Shown: positions 24,654 through 34,050, numbered from the stretch's first letter. The stretch is DNA of 42,797 bases from CAZPZZ01 sp964591245 (GCA_964591245.1 CAZPZZ010000019.1:1-42797); one strand, 5' to 3'. The notes: generated by a model from the sequence alone, not told the origin. Numbers and translations are program-made.

Positions 24654-26360
24654 CTACTCGACGATCGAACTCCAGTTGTTCACGAGGTGTTCGGCCGTCC
24701 TCCACGCGAGCGCCTGCACTGTCAGCGTGGGATTTCTTGCCCCGCTGGTGCCCATGACCGAGGCGCCGAGAATTCCGAGATTGGGGGCCTCGTGTGAGAT
24801 CCCCCAGCGGTCAACCACGTTCGTTTCCGGGTTGTCACCCATGCGAGTCCCGCCATAGGCATGGGTCGAGACCCCCATCTGACCTCCGAGATTTCCCCGG
24901 ACGACTTCGATGGCACCTGCTTCGCGGTACCAGTGCTCCATCTTGTCTTGCAGAAAGTCGGCGATGGCCAGTTCGTTCTGCTTGTATTCCGCCGTAATGC
25001 GGATGACCGGGAAGCCCAGTGGGTCTGTCACGGTCGGGTCGAGGTCGAGGTAGTTCGACGCATAGGGCAATGTGGTTTTCTGAATGTAGGCGCTGTTTGT
25101 ACGATCGGCATTTTCTCGGACGAATGCCTTCCAGGCCGACCCCCAGGTTGGCGCGCGGTCGAAGGTGCTCATGCTGGCTGCCGAGATGGGCCGTCGATCT
25201 GAATAGACCCACAGGTTGCCGCCACCAATGAAGTCGAGGTCACTGTGGTCGAAGTTGTCGTCGGCGAAGTCGTCGATCGCGACACCCTGTGCCGGCAGTC
25301 CGTACCAGGCGTGAAGGTCGTAGGGGAAGAGCGCGGTGACGCCGGCGCCCTGATGATGACTCAGATAGTGTTTGCCAACCTGCGCATGGTTGTTGGACAG
25401 GCCAATCGGAAAGGCCCGTGATTTCGACAGCAAGAGGAGGCGGACATTCTCGTAGGTGTAACTGGCGACGAAGACGAACCGTGCGGGTTGGAAAAATTCT
25501 TCGCGATCCTGGACGAACGTGACGCCGGTGACCTTGCCGTTATTGTCCGTTTCAATCTTGGTGACGGTGGCATGCGTGACGACGTCGAGGCGGCCTGTCG
25601 CTTCGGCGCGGGGAATGGTGGTGACCGCGGGGGAATTCTTGGCGTCGACATGACAGCCACCTTTGTTGCAATGGCCGTGATACATGCAACCGGAGCGTCC
25701 CTGATAGGGCTCGGAGTTGACGGCGGCTGGTCCTGGAAAGGGCTGCCAGTTCAGCGCGCGCGCGGAGTCGGCCATGCGGTCGAGAAATCCCGTCCAGCGG
25801 AGCGGTGGCATCGGGTACGGGCGTGCCCGTGGGCCCTCGAATGGATTCCCGCGGGGATCTTGTTGTCCGTTGATGTTCCCCGCTTGTCCTGAGATGCCAA
25901 TCTCGTGCTCTATGCGATCGTAGTACGGCTCAAGTTCTTCGTAGCCGAATGGCCAGTCTTCGACCGTGGTGTCTTCGGGGAGACGTGAGGATCCATATCG
26001 ACGTTCCGTCTCCGAGACAACCTTGAAATCCCACGGGTTGAGCCGCCAGCTCTGTGCCCAATAGTGGAGCGCCGTGCCGCCGACGCCATTCATCATGGGA
26101 TGGTTACCACCCTGCACGGCGGTGTCTGAGCGCGTGCGTCGGAGTGTGGGGACTTCGCTGTCGCACTTGCGGACGGAGAACGGCCAATCCCGAACGTTGT
26201 TTCGGATCTCGTCGGGCGCGAAATCTCGCTTTGTCAGCCTGCTTCCGGCTTCGAGTCCGACCACGTTGAGTCCTGCTTCGACGAGTGGCAGTACGGCGAC
26301 GCCACCGGCTGCGCCGAGTCCCACAATGACGACATCGGTATCGGGGAGTTTAGTCGCCAT
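24654..26360 (-). CDS. GMC-family FAD oxidoreductase
   Basis: This 568-residue flavoprotein of the glucose-methanol-choline family oxidises an alcohol group. It has the FAD-binding GLGAAGG (14-20), a Cys/His-rich segment GCMYHGHCNKGGCHVD in the middle, and the C-terminal NPTLTVQALAWRTAEH with STHAYGGTRMG before it. It has no signal peptide of its own. The preceding gene (26350-27096) encodes the Tat-tagged subunit 3 and overlaps it by 11 nt, so the pair is probably exported together, as in gluconate 2-dehydrogenase. The ATG at 26358-26360 follows AGGAGGT. The usual cytochrome c subunit is not adjacent. The substrate is unknown. Confidence 0.92.
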   Translation of the reverse strand: MATKLPDTDVVIVGLGAAGGVAVLPLVEAGLNVVGLEAGSRLTKRDFAPDEIRNNVRDWPFSVRKCDSEVPTLRRTRSDTAVQGGNHPMMNGVGGTALHYWAQSWRLNPWDFKVVSETERRYGSSRLPEDTTVEDWPFGYEELEPYYDRIEHEIGISGQAGNINGQQDPRGNPFEGPRARPYPMPPLRWTGFLDRMADSARALNWQPFPGPAAVNSEPYQGRSGCMYHGHCNKGGCHVDAKNSPAVTTIPRAEATGRLDVVTHATVTKIETDNNGKVTGVTFVQDREEFFQPARFVFVASYTYENVRLLLLSKSRAFPIGLSNNHAQVGKHYLSHHQGAGVTALFPYDLHAWYGLPAQGVAIDDFADDNFDHSDLDFIGGGNLWVYSDRRPISAASMSTFDRAPTWGSAWKAFVRENADRTNSAYIQKTTLPYASNYLDLDPTVTDPLGFPVIRITAEYKQNELAIADFLQDKMEHWYREAGAIEVVRGNLGGQMGVSTHAYGGTRMGDNPETNVVDRWGISHEAPNLGILGASVMGTSGARNPTLTVQALAWRTAEHLVNNWSSIVE

Positions 26361-27096
26361 GTTTGACCTCCTGCGTTGACCGGCGGACAACCGCCTTGTC
26401 GAAATTGGGGGAATCATAGGCAGACCGATGGTTTGGACGGAGGCGTCCTTGTTCCAATTGGGTCTGGAGTCCCGGGGAGACGGCTGTCCGGACCCCGGGA
26501 TAACGAATCAGGTCCCAGCCGACGAAATTCTGATTTCCGCCGTAGTAGGGGTCACCAAACGTGCCTTGTAGTACGTGGCCGCGCATCATATTGAAGAACG
26601 CGGCGGAACTTCCGGTAAAGCCGGCCCGCGCGCCCGTGGCTGCTCCGGTTTCGACGTCAATCAACGCCGAGATCTGATCGATGTTCGACAGCTCGGCGAA
26701 GGAGGCTCCCCGTGAGGACCGACAATAGCGTTCGAAGGCGGCCAACCCACCACGATACGCGTCGCGCGAGTCAGCTAACGCTCCCCCAAGAGCACGGTCG
26801 ATATAGAGAACTGCTCCCGCCGCGACGGCGCCAGGACCTAATTCGTCCTCTGGAATGAGATGGTCGGCAATGGCTTCAAGGAGCTGCGCTTCGTCTGCCG
26901 TCAGGTGTTCATAGACAGGCGGTGCGGTGGCAGATGCTACCGGTTGGGTCACCGCTGGTTGCTCTTCGAGTGTTTCCGCCGGCATCCCGGCGGCGTTGGG
27001 GACGCCGGCAACCTCGGCGGCTGCTGCGGCGCTGACGGCGCCTGCGCCGCGTAGGACTGCGCGACGGGAGATCAGTTGTGGTTGGTGTTTGGTCAT
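26350..27096 (-). CDS. Gluconate 2-dehydrogenase subunit 3 family protein (Tat signal)
   Basis: This 248-residue partner protein of the GMC oxidoreductase carries a twin-arginine leader (ISRRAVLRGAGAVSAAAAA), a low-complexity linker and a helical domain beginning LTADEAQLLEAIADHLIPED, the family hallmark. FVGWDLIRYPG near the C-terminus is also typical. Known role: chaperone-like small subunit that brings the folded FAD subunit through the Tat pore. Gene order here is subunit 3 then GMC, the reverse of the second pair at 29332-31691. A TGGAG element precedes the start at 27094-27096. Confidence 0.9.
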   Translation of the reverse strand: MTKHQPQLISRRAVLRGAGAVSAAAAAEVAGVPNAAGMPAETLEEQPAVTQPVASATAPPVYEHLTADEAQLLEAIADHLIPEDELGPGAVAAGAVLYIDRALGGALADSRDAYRGGLAAFERYCRSSRGASFAELSNIDQISALIDVETGAATGARAGFTGSSAAFFNMMRGHVLQGTFGDPYYGGNQNFVGWDLIRYPGVRTAVSPGLQTQLEQGRLRPNHRSAYDSPNFDKAVVRRSTQEVKHGD

Positions 27097-27269
27097 GGTT
27101 CAGGGCTCCAGCACATCTGGGCTATCACCGGATCGTTGGTGCGATTTCTGTGGTTGCCGTCAGCCCGGAGGGCCGCGTCCGGCGAGCCGCCGCGCCAGCA
27201 CGGAAAGCGGAGCGCGGGGTGGGATCCTTGAGTAGAAACATCAAGCGTACGGCAGCGTTCCATCTCAGG

Positions 27270-27845
27270 TTAGAACCGCTCGTAAACGGAGACAAGGTCA
27301 CCTTGTCCCAGGATATGGCCATCCATTGCTTTCAGCAGCTGCTTCCGGGTGAGTCCGGATTCGAGACCGAGCGGTTGGTCGAGGGCATAGACCGTGAAGT
27401 GATAGAGATGTGGCGTGCCGGCAGGTGGAGCGGGTCCACGGTAATAGGGACGACGCCAGCCATTGAGCCCCTGGATCGTGCCAGCAAGTTCAACCGGCAG
27501 CGTTGCGTCAGAGACAATTGGCATTCCTTCTGGCAAACCTGTCGCGGTGGCCGGGATACCGTAAACGATCCAATGGACCCAGGGCGGTGGGTTACCTGCG
27601 CCGAAATCTGAACAGATGACAGCGAGTTCCCTGGTGCCTGCGGGTAGGTTGTTCCAGGAGATCGGAGGTGAGAGGTTCCGACCATCTGGTGTGTAGTCAC
27701 GGGGTATTGCTTCGCCCGGCTGGAGCGCGAGACTTTCAACCACAATCGTCGCGTTCCGGGTCTGAGCAGAGAGCGGGTGCCCTGGCAGACCGACAAGGGC
27801 GAGTGAGACGGCCAAACAGATGGGGTGCCATCGAGGCGATCGCAT
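27270..27845 (-). CDS. Exported YbhB/YbcL-type PEBP (Raf kinase inhibitor-like) protein
   Basis: This 191-residue protein has a signal peptide (1-27, ending PLSAQ) and a phosphatidylethanolamine-binding-protein fold. The family marks are NLSPPISWNNLP, PPPWVHWIVYGIP and YYRGPAPPAGTPHLYHF, in that order. The bacterial members bind small anionic ligands; no enzyme activity is established. The usual DPDAP motif is changed to DFGAGNPPP. It is the first gene of a minus-strand run (PEBP, subunit 3, GMC, creatininase-like, EVE) that could be an operon, with a 173-nt gap before the next gene. Confidence 0.88.
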   Translation of the reverse strand: MRSPRWHPICLAVSLALVGLPGHPLSAQTRNATIVVESLALQPGEAIPRDYTPDGRNLSPPISWNNLPAGTRELAVICSDFGAGNPPPWVHWIVYGIPATATGLPEGMPIVSDATLPVELAGTIQGLNGWRRPYYRGPAPPAGTPHLYHFTVYALDQPLGLESGLTRKQLLKAMDGHILGQGDLVSVYERF

Positions 27846-28062
27846 AGCGCTAAGTCTAGCAGCCTGGGTCCGAAAGGCTGCGGTCGAAAACGCCAGTGGT
27901 CAGAATCGTGGCTGCCCACGGCGTCTACGGTCTGGTCAAGATGCTGCGGCCACGTCGTAGATCTCCCCTGAGTCTAGGGGCGGGTACGCCGTGGTGGGCC
28001 CGCAGCAGAGAGGCCTGACGGTGTCGTTCGTTGCCCGGACGGTCGTACGACGACCGCGTGAA
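27846..28062. other. Intergenic region with a hairpin near each end
   Basis: This 217-base region lies between two minus-strand genes. GCAGCCT (27859-27865) and AGGCTGC (27875-27881) form a 7-bp stem with a 9-base loop just upstream of the PEBP start. A second hairpin at 28040-28056 is listed separately. No tRNA or coding frame was seen. Confidence 0.4.
28040..28056 (-). terminator. Hairpin just after the MetX-like hydrolase gene
   Basis: CGGTCGT (28040-28046), loop ACG, ACGACCG (28050-28056) is a perfect 7-bp stem that begins 6 bases beyond the end of the minus-strand hydrolase gene. It lacks a U-tract, so intrinsic termination is uncertain. Confidence 0.4.
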
Positions 28063-29193
28063 TCAGCGTTCGCTTGCGAGTAGTTCTTGGAGTTGCTCGC
28101 TCATCCACGCCGTATCCTCGGGATTGCGGGCACCGCCGGCGAGGTGTCCCCAGAGAGTCGGGATGATCCGTAGTTCCGCGTTTGGCATTCGCGCGACCTC
28201 GAGCTCGTTGTCCTCGGGCGGGAAATAAAGATCGGTCTGCGACGGCATGACAAAGGCCCGCGCCCGGATCGCGGCAAGTGCGGTGGAGAGATTGTTGCCA
28301 AAACGGGGATGCGCACTGATGTCAGCGGATTGCCAGGTGGCCAGCATTGCCAAGAGATCGTTGGCATCGAAGCTTCCGAACAAGCCTTCGGCCATGGAGA
28401 AAATGCCTTCGAGATCATCTCCGAATGCACGATGCAATCCCTGACGGAAGAAACCCTGCGAGGCAAACCAACCGGTGTAGACACGGGAGAAGGCCCTGAG
28501 TCCGGCGACCGGAGGCGTCGTGTACTCACCGTTGGCCCAGTGACAGTCCGCGGTCAACGCCGCCTTGATCCCTTCAAGGAAAACATAGTTGTGGGTGGAG
28601 GTTTTTGCGCTGCCGCAAATCGGGGCGATCCGATCGACCAGGTCTGGGTAGAGTGCGCCCCAGTGGAAGGCCTGCTGGCCGCTCATTGAGAAACCGACGA
28701 CAAGTTTGATGCGTTCGATACCAAAGCGTCCGGTCAGCAATTCGTGCTGGGCTCTCACATTGTCATACGGATGCACGAGTGGGAACCGCATGCGGTCCTG
28801 GGGGGCCGGTGTGTTGCTGGGTGAGGAAGAGAGACCGTTGCCGAACTGGTTCGGCACGACGATGAAGTAACGGCTGGGATCGAGAGCCAGATCTTCGCCG
28901 ATGAAAGCCTCGTTGCTGGTATGTCGTCCCGCGTACCACGTGGGGTAGACGATGACGTTGTCTTTGGTAGGACTGAGTTCCCCGTATGTCTTGTAGGCGA
29001 GTGTTGCCGATTGAAGTACGTCTCCCGAGAGGAGGCGGAAATCGCCGAGGTCGAACGTGTCGTAATCGTTCAGTGATTGAGCTGAGGACTGGACGGCAGC
29101 GGTTACTGCCGCTGTCTCCGTCTGGCCGAGTCGATTTGTGAGCAGCCCAGCACCGGCCATTGTTGCGGATTTCAGAACCGTTCGGCGTTTCAT
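28063..29193 (-). CDS. Tat-exported alpha/beta hydrolase of the MetX (homoserine acyltransferase)-like family
   Basis: This 376-residue protein begins with a twin-arginine leader (MKRRTVLKSATMAGAGLL) and continues with a MetX-type alpha/beta-hydrolase fold: LAYKTYGELSPTKDNVI, then VVGFSMSGQQAFHWGALYPD. The probable triad is S169 (GFSMSG), D321 (SQTDLYFPPEDN) and H350 (LWGHLAGG). True homoserine O-acetyltransferases are cytoplasmic and have GGSMGG, so export and the changed nucleophile elbow suggest a hydrolase or acyltransferase acting outside. The start at 29191-29193 follows GGGAGA with good spacing. It lies between the two GMC pairs, divergent from the second. Confidence 0.88.
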   Translation of the reverse strand: MKRRTVLKSATMAGAGLLTNRLGQTETAAVTAAVQSSAQSLNDYDTFDLGDFRLLSGDVLQSATLAYKTYGELSPTKDNVIVYPTWYAGRHTSNEAFIGEDLALDPSRYFIVVPNQFGNGLSSSPSNTPAPQDRMRFPLVHPYDNVRAQHELLTGRFGIERIKLVVGFSMSGQQAFHWGALYPDLVDRIAPICGSAKTSTHNYVFLEGIKAALTADCHWANGEYTTPPVAGLRAFSRVYTGWFASQGFFRQGLHRAFGDDLEGIFSMAEGLFGSFDANDLLAMLATWQSADISAHPRFGNNLSTALAAIRARAFVMPSQTDLYFPPEDNELEVARMPNAELRIIPTLWGHLAGGARNPEDTAWMSEQLQELLASER

Positions 29194-29331
29194 TGCGGTC
29201 TCCCTCTTCGGGTGTAGCCAGGAATACCCGTATTTTATGCCGTGGGTGTCGTCCCGCCTATTGCGATGGAGCTGAGCCCGTGACCGTGCCGGAGTCGCTC
29301 TGATGTCTTGAGACGGAGTGTCCGGCATACA

Positions 29332-31053
29332 ATGCAGTCCATCATGGCTGCGATTCAAACGACGTCAGACACGCATGAGGTTGTCGTGGTTGGCTCTGGG
29401 GCTGGCGGGGCCACGGTGGCGCATGTGCTCACTGACCTCGGGCTACGGGTCACCCTGCTCGAGGCCGGTCCGATGCTCGATCCCTACCAGGAATTCAAGG
29501 AGCATCAGTGGCCGTACGATGTTGCCCACCGTGGGGCGGAGGAGGCTGGTCGCCGTTATTTTGGTCGTGGGAAACCATTCGGGTACTTCACGACGACAAG
29601 TGGCGGGTGGCAGCTTGATGGTGAGCCCTACACCGTAGGCGAGGGAAGCCAGTTCGAATGGTTTCGTTCGAGAATTATCGGGGGGCGCACCAATCACTAC
29701 GGTCGATTGACCTTCCGGTTCTCCGATTACGATTTCAAGCCCGCTGATCGTGACGGTTTGGGGACGAACTGGCCGATCAGTTATGACGACATCAGCCCGT
29801 ATTACGACAAGGCGGAAGCGCTCATCGGGGTAACAGGAAGCCGTGAAGGCATACGGAGCGCGCCCGATGGTGTGTTTCTTGATCCGCCTCCGCCGAAAGC
29901 GCACGAGTTGCTCATCAAGGCCGCGAGTGAACGCCTCGGCATACCCTGCATTCCGAATCGGCGGGCCGTGTTGACGCGTCCACTCAATGGGCGCCCGGCC
30001 TGCCACTATTGTGGGCAGTGTGGTCGGGGGTGTCGAAGTGCTGCAAATTACTCTGCGAGCCAGGTGCAGATCTTTCCGGCACTCGAGACTGGACGGCTCC
30101 AGATTCTTGATCAGGCGATGGCCAGGGAGATTGTGACCGATGGGAATGGAAAGGTCACCGAACTCCTCTATATCGACAAACGGACCCGGCAAGAACGGCG
30201 CCTGAAGTGCCGGGTCCTGGTGCTGGCGGCGAGTGCGTGCGAGTCCGCCCGTATTCTGTTGAATTCCAGGACATCGGAGTTTCCGAACGGCGTGGCGAAC
30301 AGTTCTGGTGTGGTCGGTCGCTTCTTGATGGATACGGTCGGTTTCGGGCTGTCGGCGCAGATCCCGGCACTGGAAGGTATGCCTCGCTACAACAGTGACG
30401 GCGCCGGTGGTGCACATCTGTACATGCCCTGGTGGGGCTGGAATCGTCAGCAGGAGTTAGGTTTTCCGCGCGGATACCACATCGAGATCAATGGCGGCTA
30501 TCGAATGCCAGGGGTGGGGTCGTTGACCGGGGTCGCCCGTGCGAGCGGATACGGCGCCGACATCAAGGCGCGGGCTCGTCGGGAGTATGGGACGACCGTG
30601 AGTTTTCAGGGTCGTGGTGAGATGATTCCCAACCATTTCAGCTATTGCGAGATAGACCCGACCCGGGTGGACCGTTGGGGGATTCCGGTGTTGCGGTTTC
30701 ACTTCAAATGGAGCGACTACGAGGTAGACCAGGCGAGACACATGGCCGAAACGTTTCGCGCGCTCATCACGACGATGGGGGGCGTGGCAGGGAGTCCCTC
30801 GTCGCGTGATGCGTCGGGGATTTCTGTAGGCGGTAGCATCATCCATGAGGTCGGAACGGTTCGGATGGGTGACGATCCGAACCGTTCGGCGCTCAATGGT
30901 TTTTGTCAGGCGCACGATGTGGACAATCTCTTTGTCTGTGATGGTGGGTCGTTTGTAGGTAACCCTGACAAGAATCCGACGTTGACGATCAACGCGCTTG
31001 CCTGGCGTGCGTCCGAATATCTGGCCGAGCAGATGCGGGCAGGGAGCCTGTAA
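29332..31053 (+). CDS. GMC-family FAD oxidoreductase, second paralogue
   Basis: This GMC flavoprotein of about 570 residues has the FAD motif VVVGSGAGGATVAHVL near the N-terminus, a four-cysteine segment CHYCGQCGRGC near the middle, and the C-terminal NPTLTINALAWRASEY with HEVGTVRMG upstream. The CxxCxxCxxxC-like pattern recurs in gluconate-dehydrogenase-type GMC proteins. No own signal peptide. The start is uncertain: ATG 29332 (used here), ATG 29344 and upstream codons all lack a strong ribosome binding site. Its stop TAA shares a base with the start of subunit 3. Substrate unknown. Confidence 0.9.
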   Translation: MQSIMAAIQTTSDTHEVVVVGSGAGGATVAHVLTDLGLRVTLLEAGPMLDPYQEFKEHQWPYDVAHRGAEEAGRRYFGRGKPFGYFTTTSGGWQLDGEPYTVGEGSQFEWFRSRIIGGRTNHYGRLTFRFSDYDFKPADRDGLGTNWPISYDDISPYYDKAEALIGVTGSREGIRSAPDGVFLDPPPPKAHELLIKAASERLGIPCIPNRRAVLTRPLNGRPACHYCGQCGRGCRSAANYSASQVQIFPALETGRLQILDQAMAREIVTDGNGKVTELLYIDKRTRQERRLKCRVLVLAASACESARILLNSRTSEFPNGVANSSGVVGRFLMDTVGFGLSAQIPALEGMPRYNSDGAGGAHLYMPWWGWNRQQELGFPRGYHIEINGGYRMPGVGSLTGVARASGYGADIKARARREYGTTVSFQGRGEMIPNHFSYCEIDPTRVDRWGIPVLRFHFKWSDYEVDQARHMAETFRALITTMGGVAGSPSSRDASGISVGGSIIHEVGTVRMGDDPNRSALNGFCQAHDVDNLFVCDGGSFVGNPDKNPTLTINALAWRASEYLAEQMRAGSL

Positions 31054-31691
31054 TGACAGCAGACACAGTATCCCGTCGATCAGTGCTGAAGCAGCTTGCG
31101 CTGGCGGCGACGGCGGCTGGTGGTGGTGTCTTTAACCTGGACGCGGCACGTGTCGTGCACGCTATGGCCGGCGAGGCGAGGACGCAGCCGGGCGGTTATG
31201 TCCCACAAGCGCTTACCGGAGGTGAGTACGCGACGGTGGTCCGGCTCGCAGAACTCATCGTGCCTGCGGATGAAGGTGGCGGTAGTGGTGTTGATGCCGG
31301 CGCCCCAGAGTTTATCGACCTGCTCTGTAGCCAGAATGACGAGCTCGCTGACATTTATCAGGGAGGGGTGGCCTGGTGCGATGCGACGATGCGTCGGTAC
31401 GTGGGAGTTCGTTTTCTGGGGGCGTCCTCCGAGCAGCAGGTTGCGCTACTCGACGCACTTGTGGCGGCCGAGCGAGGCGGGCGACGAGCGGGGGACGAGG
31501 GCCTCGAGTTCGGCGATCTGCGCCACGGAGTACGCTTCTTCGATTGGATCCGTCGCATGACCGTTGACGCGTATTACACGAGCCCGATCGGGATCGCCGA
31601 CCTGCAGTATCGTGGCAACGAAGTGCTTGATCGGTATGTGGTACCCGCCGACGCCATGGCTTTTATTAACCGCCGTATCGAGGAGATGTAG
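31053..31691 (+). CDS. Gluconate 2-dehydrogenase subunit 3 family protein (Tat signal), second copy
   Basis: This 212-residue partner of the preceding GMC protein has a Tat leader VSRRSVLKQLALAATAAGGG and the family opening LTGGEYATVVRLAELIVPAD. The ATG overlaps the GMC stop by one base (TAATG), with AGGGAG at 31041-31046 as ribosome binding site, showing tight coupling. It probably carries the FAD subunit to the periplasm. It is shorter than the paralogue at 26350-27096, whose N-terminal linker is missing here. Confidence 0.9.
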   Translation: MTADTVSRRSVLKQLALAATAAGGGVFNLDAARVVHAMAGEARTQPGGYVPQALTGGEYATVVRLAELIVPADEGGGSGVDAGAPEFIDLLCSQNDELADIYQGGVAWCDATMRRYVGVRFLGASSEQQVALLDALVAAERGGRRAGDEGLEFGDLRHGVRFFDWIRRMTVDAYYTSPIGIADLQYRGNEVLDRYVVPADAMAFINRRIEEM

Positions 31692-31724
31692 CTGGCGATT
31701 TTCTCGCTTGCAGCTAGGTGTCGG

Positions 31725-34028
31725 ATGTCGATAACCAGCGCTGGGAGAGCGTGCCGATGCCGCACATGGGTTGTGGCGGGCTTCTTCTCCTTGTGGTCGC
31801 CGGTTGGTGTGGCCGGCCAGGAGCAAGGCCAGGACCCGGGTGACGATCTATCGTCGACAAGAATGACCGTGGCGCAGCGGGTTGAGGAGGCTCCGCTCGT
31901 CGATGGCAATGTCCTCGGCGATCCGGCCTGGGATGGTGTGGTGGCGGCCAGTGGCTTCCGCCAGACAGCTCCTGATCAGGGAGAGCCTGCCTCGGAGCGG
32001 ACAGAGGTGCGGATCGTGTTCACCGATGACACGGTTTATTTTGGTGTGGTGTGTTACGACCGTGACCCGAACGCCATCATCGTGACCGATAGCCGTCGCG
32101 ACTCGTCGCTCACTGACAGCGATAGTTTTCAGTTGATCCTCGATACCTTTCTTGACAGGCAGAGCGGTTTTGTCTTTGGCACAAGTCCGAGCGGCCAGGA
32201 GTACGACGGCCAACTTGCCAACGAAGGGGCGGGCGGTAGTCGTCGTTTTGGTGGTGGAGGCACGGCCGGCGGCGCGGGCGGTGGGTTCAATCTCAATTGG
32301 GATGGAGCCTGGCAGGTGCGGACTGAGATTTCGGACGTGGGCTGGAGTGCCGAATTTGCGATTCCGTTTCGAACGATACGGTTTCCTGCCGGGACAGAAC
32401 AGGTGTGGGGAGTGAATTTCCAGCGGGGCATTCGCCGCCGGAATGAACTTGCGTACTGGTCGCCGTTGCCGCGTCAATTTGACTTGTTTCGGGTGTCTCG
32501 GGCCGGTCAGCTCACTGGCGTGCAGGCTCCTGAAGGGCGGCGGCGCACGTTGCAGATCACGCCCTATGTGGTTGGTGACCTGACTCAGAGTGCGACGGCA
32601 GGAGGTCGTTCTGTTGTTGCGTTGGGGGATGCCGGAGGAGACCTGAAATTTGGGGTGACGTCCGGCTTGACCCTGGACATGACCTACAACACGGACTTTG
32701 CCCAGGTCGAGGTCGACCAGCAACAGATTAATCTCGACCGATTTAATCTGTTTTTCCCAGAGAAACGCCCGTTCTTTCTAGAAAATGCTGCCGCGTTCAC
32801 CATGGCGAGTAGTGGGGGGGGAGGCTTCCGAAACCAGGGACAGACGGAACTGTTTTTCAGTCGTCGAATCGGCATTGGAGCTGATGGCCGGGCGGTGCCG
32901 ATCCTTGGTGGCGCGAGAATGTCGGGGAGGGTCACTGATAACGTGACCGTCGGGTTGTTGAACATGCAGACCGAGTCGGTCTTGGGATCGCCAGGCAACA
33001 ACTTCGGTGTCGCACGTGTCCGAAGGGACCTTGCCAACCGTTCCAGTGTTGGAGCACTTTTTGTGAATCGGCAGGCGACGGGACGGCGTGCGACGAGCGA
33101 CGACTACAACCGGACCTTCGGTCTGGATGGTCGCTGGGGGTTTGGGCGGAATGGAATTGTTTCAGGGTTTGCCGCGAAGACGCAGACGCCGGGCTGGAAC
33201 GGTTCCGATCACGCCTATGACATGGCGGTCGATTACAACACCTCGACATGGCAAGTACGCGGTGGGTACATGGAGATGGGCAACGACTTCAATCCTGAAG
33301 TTGGATTTGTGCAGCGACGCGGCTTTCGTAAAGTAGATGCCGGGGTGTTTTACACGTGGCGTCCTGACGATTTCATGAACGTGCAGGAGATGAGTCCCCA
33401 TGTGACCTTCAACCGGTATTGGAATTACGACAATGGGTTCATCGAGTCGTCGTTCCTCCACATGGACAACGGATGGCAATTCAACGACAGTTCAACCGTC
33501 TTTTCCCAGTGGAACGTGCGCAAAGAGGGAGTCATCAAACAGTTCACGGTGTCTGGTGTGCCGGTGGCACCGGGTTCCTACGATTCGCACGAGGTCGCGC
33601 TAAGTTACACCTCAAACCGGTCGGCGCCGGTGAACGCGGGCATGCGCGTTGAGCGGAGCGGCTTTTTCGGCGGCACGCTATGGGCCTACGGGCCCTCACT
33701 TGGGTTTCGGACGGGCGAGAGCTTGAACGTGACATTGAATTGGACGCGTAATGACATCAAGTTACCTGCGGGTCATGTCGTGACCAATCTGATATCCAGC
33801 CTGGCCGCCTACAATTTTTCTCCACGGCTCTTCGCGCAAGGGTTGTTGCAGTACAACGACAGTGCTGACATCTGGTCCGTTAATCTCCGATTTGGTTGGC
33901 TGCAAGATGCGAATACCGGATTGTTCCTCGTGTATAACGAGACAGAGGGATTGGGAGACTATCTGCCGAATAGTGCTGGCCGCAGCGTGATCCTCAAATA
34001 TAGTTATTTCTTCGACGTCCTGAATTGA
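31725..34028 (+). CDS. DUF5916 outer-membrane protein with CBM9-like N-terminal domain
   Basis: This 767-residue exported protein has a signal peptide (1-31, ending GVAGQ) and a CBM9-like beta domain (about 45-190, RVEEAPLVDGNVLGDPAWDG to EVRIVFTDDTVYFGVVCYD). The long C-terminal region matches DUF5916. Its many aromatic, alternating segments, ending in LKYSYFFDVLN, suggest a beta-barrel in the outer membrane. A Gly-rich loop (GGSRRFGGGGTAGGAGGGF, near 172-190) is unusual. CBM9-like domains bind sugars, so the protein may bind or import a polymer at the surface. It sits between a GMC pair and a PQQ dehydrogenase on the same strand. Confidence 0.85.
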   Translation: MSITSAGRACRCRTWVVAGFFSLWSPVGVAGQEQGQDPGDDLSSTRMTVAQRVEEAPLVDGNVLGDPAWDGVVAASGFRQTAPDQGEPASERTEVRIVFTDDTVYFGVVCYDRDPNAIIVTDSRRDSSLTDSDSFQLILDTFLDRQSGFVFGTSPSGQEYDGQLANEGAGGSRRFGGGGTAGGAGGGFNLNWDGAWQVRTEISDVGWSAEFAIPFRTIRFPAGTEQVWGVNFQRGIRRRNELAYWSPLPRQFDLFRVSRAGQLTGVQAPEGRRRTLQITPYVVGDLTQSATAGGRSVVALGDAGGDLKFGVTSGLTLDMTYNTDFAQVEVDQQQINLDRFNLFFPEKRPFFLENAAAFTMASSGGGGFRNQGQTELFFSRRIGIGADGRAVPILGGARMSGRVTDNVTVGLLNMQTESVLGSPGNNFGVARVRRDLANRSSVGALFVNRQATGRRATSDDYNRTFGLDGRWGFGRNGIVSGFAAKTQTPGWNGSDHAYDMAVDYNTSTWQVRGGYMEMGNDFNPEVGFVQRRGFRKVDAGVFYTWRPDDFMNVQEMSPHVTFNRYWNYDNGFIESSFLHMDNGWQFNDSSTVFSQWNVRKEGVIKQFTVSGVPVAPGSYDSHEVALSYTSNRSAPVNAGMRVERSGFFGGTLWAYGPSLGFRTGESLNVTLNWTRNDIKLPAGHVVTNLISSLAAYNFSPRLFAQGLLQYNDSADIWSVNLRFGWLQDANTGLFLVYNETEGLGDYLPNSAGRSVILKYSYFFDVLN

Positions 34029-34050
34029 TTGCCCTCTAGAAGGAGCCGGA

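Noticed and set aside
28063..29193. Naming the gene metX
   Set aside because: The Tat leader and changed nucleophile elbow make a role in methionine synthesis unlikely.
29443..30417. 324-codon minus-strand open frame opposite the second GMC gene
   Set aside because: Shadow of the GMC coding sequence; no domain features.
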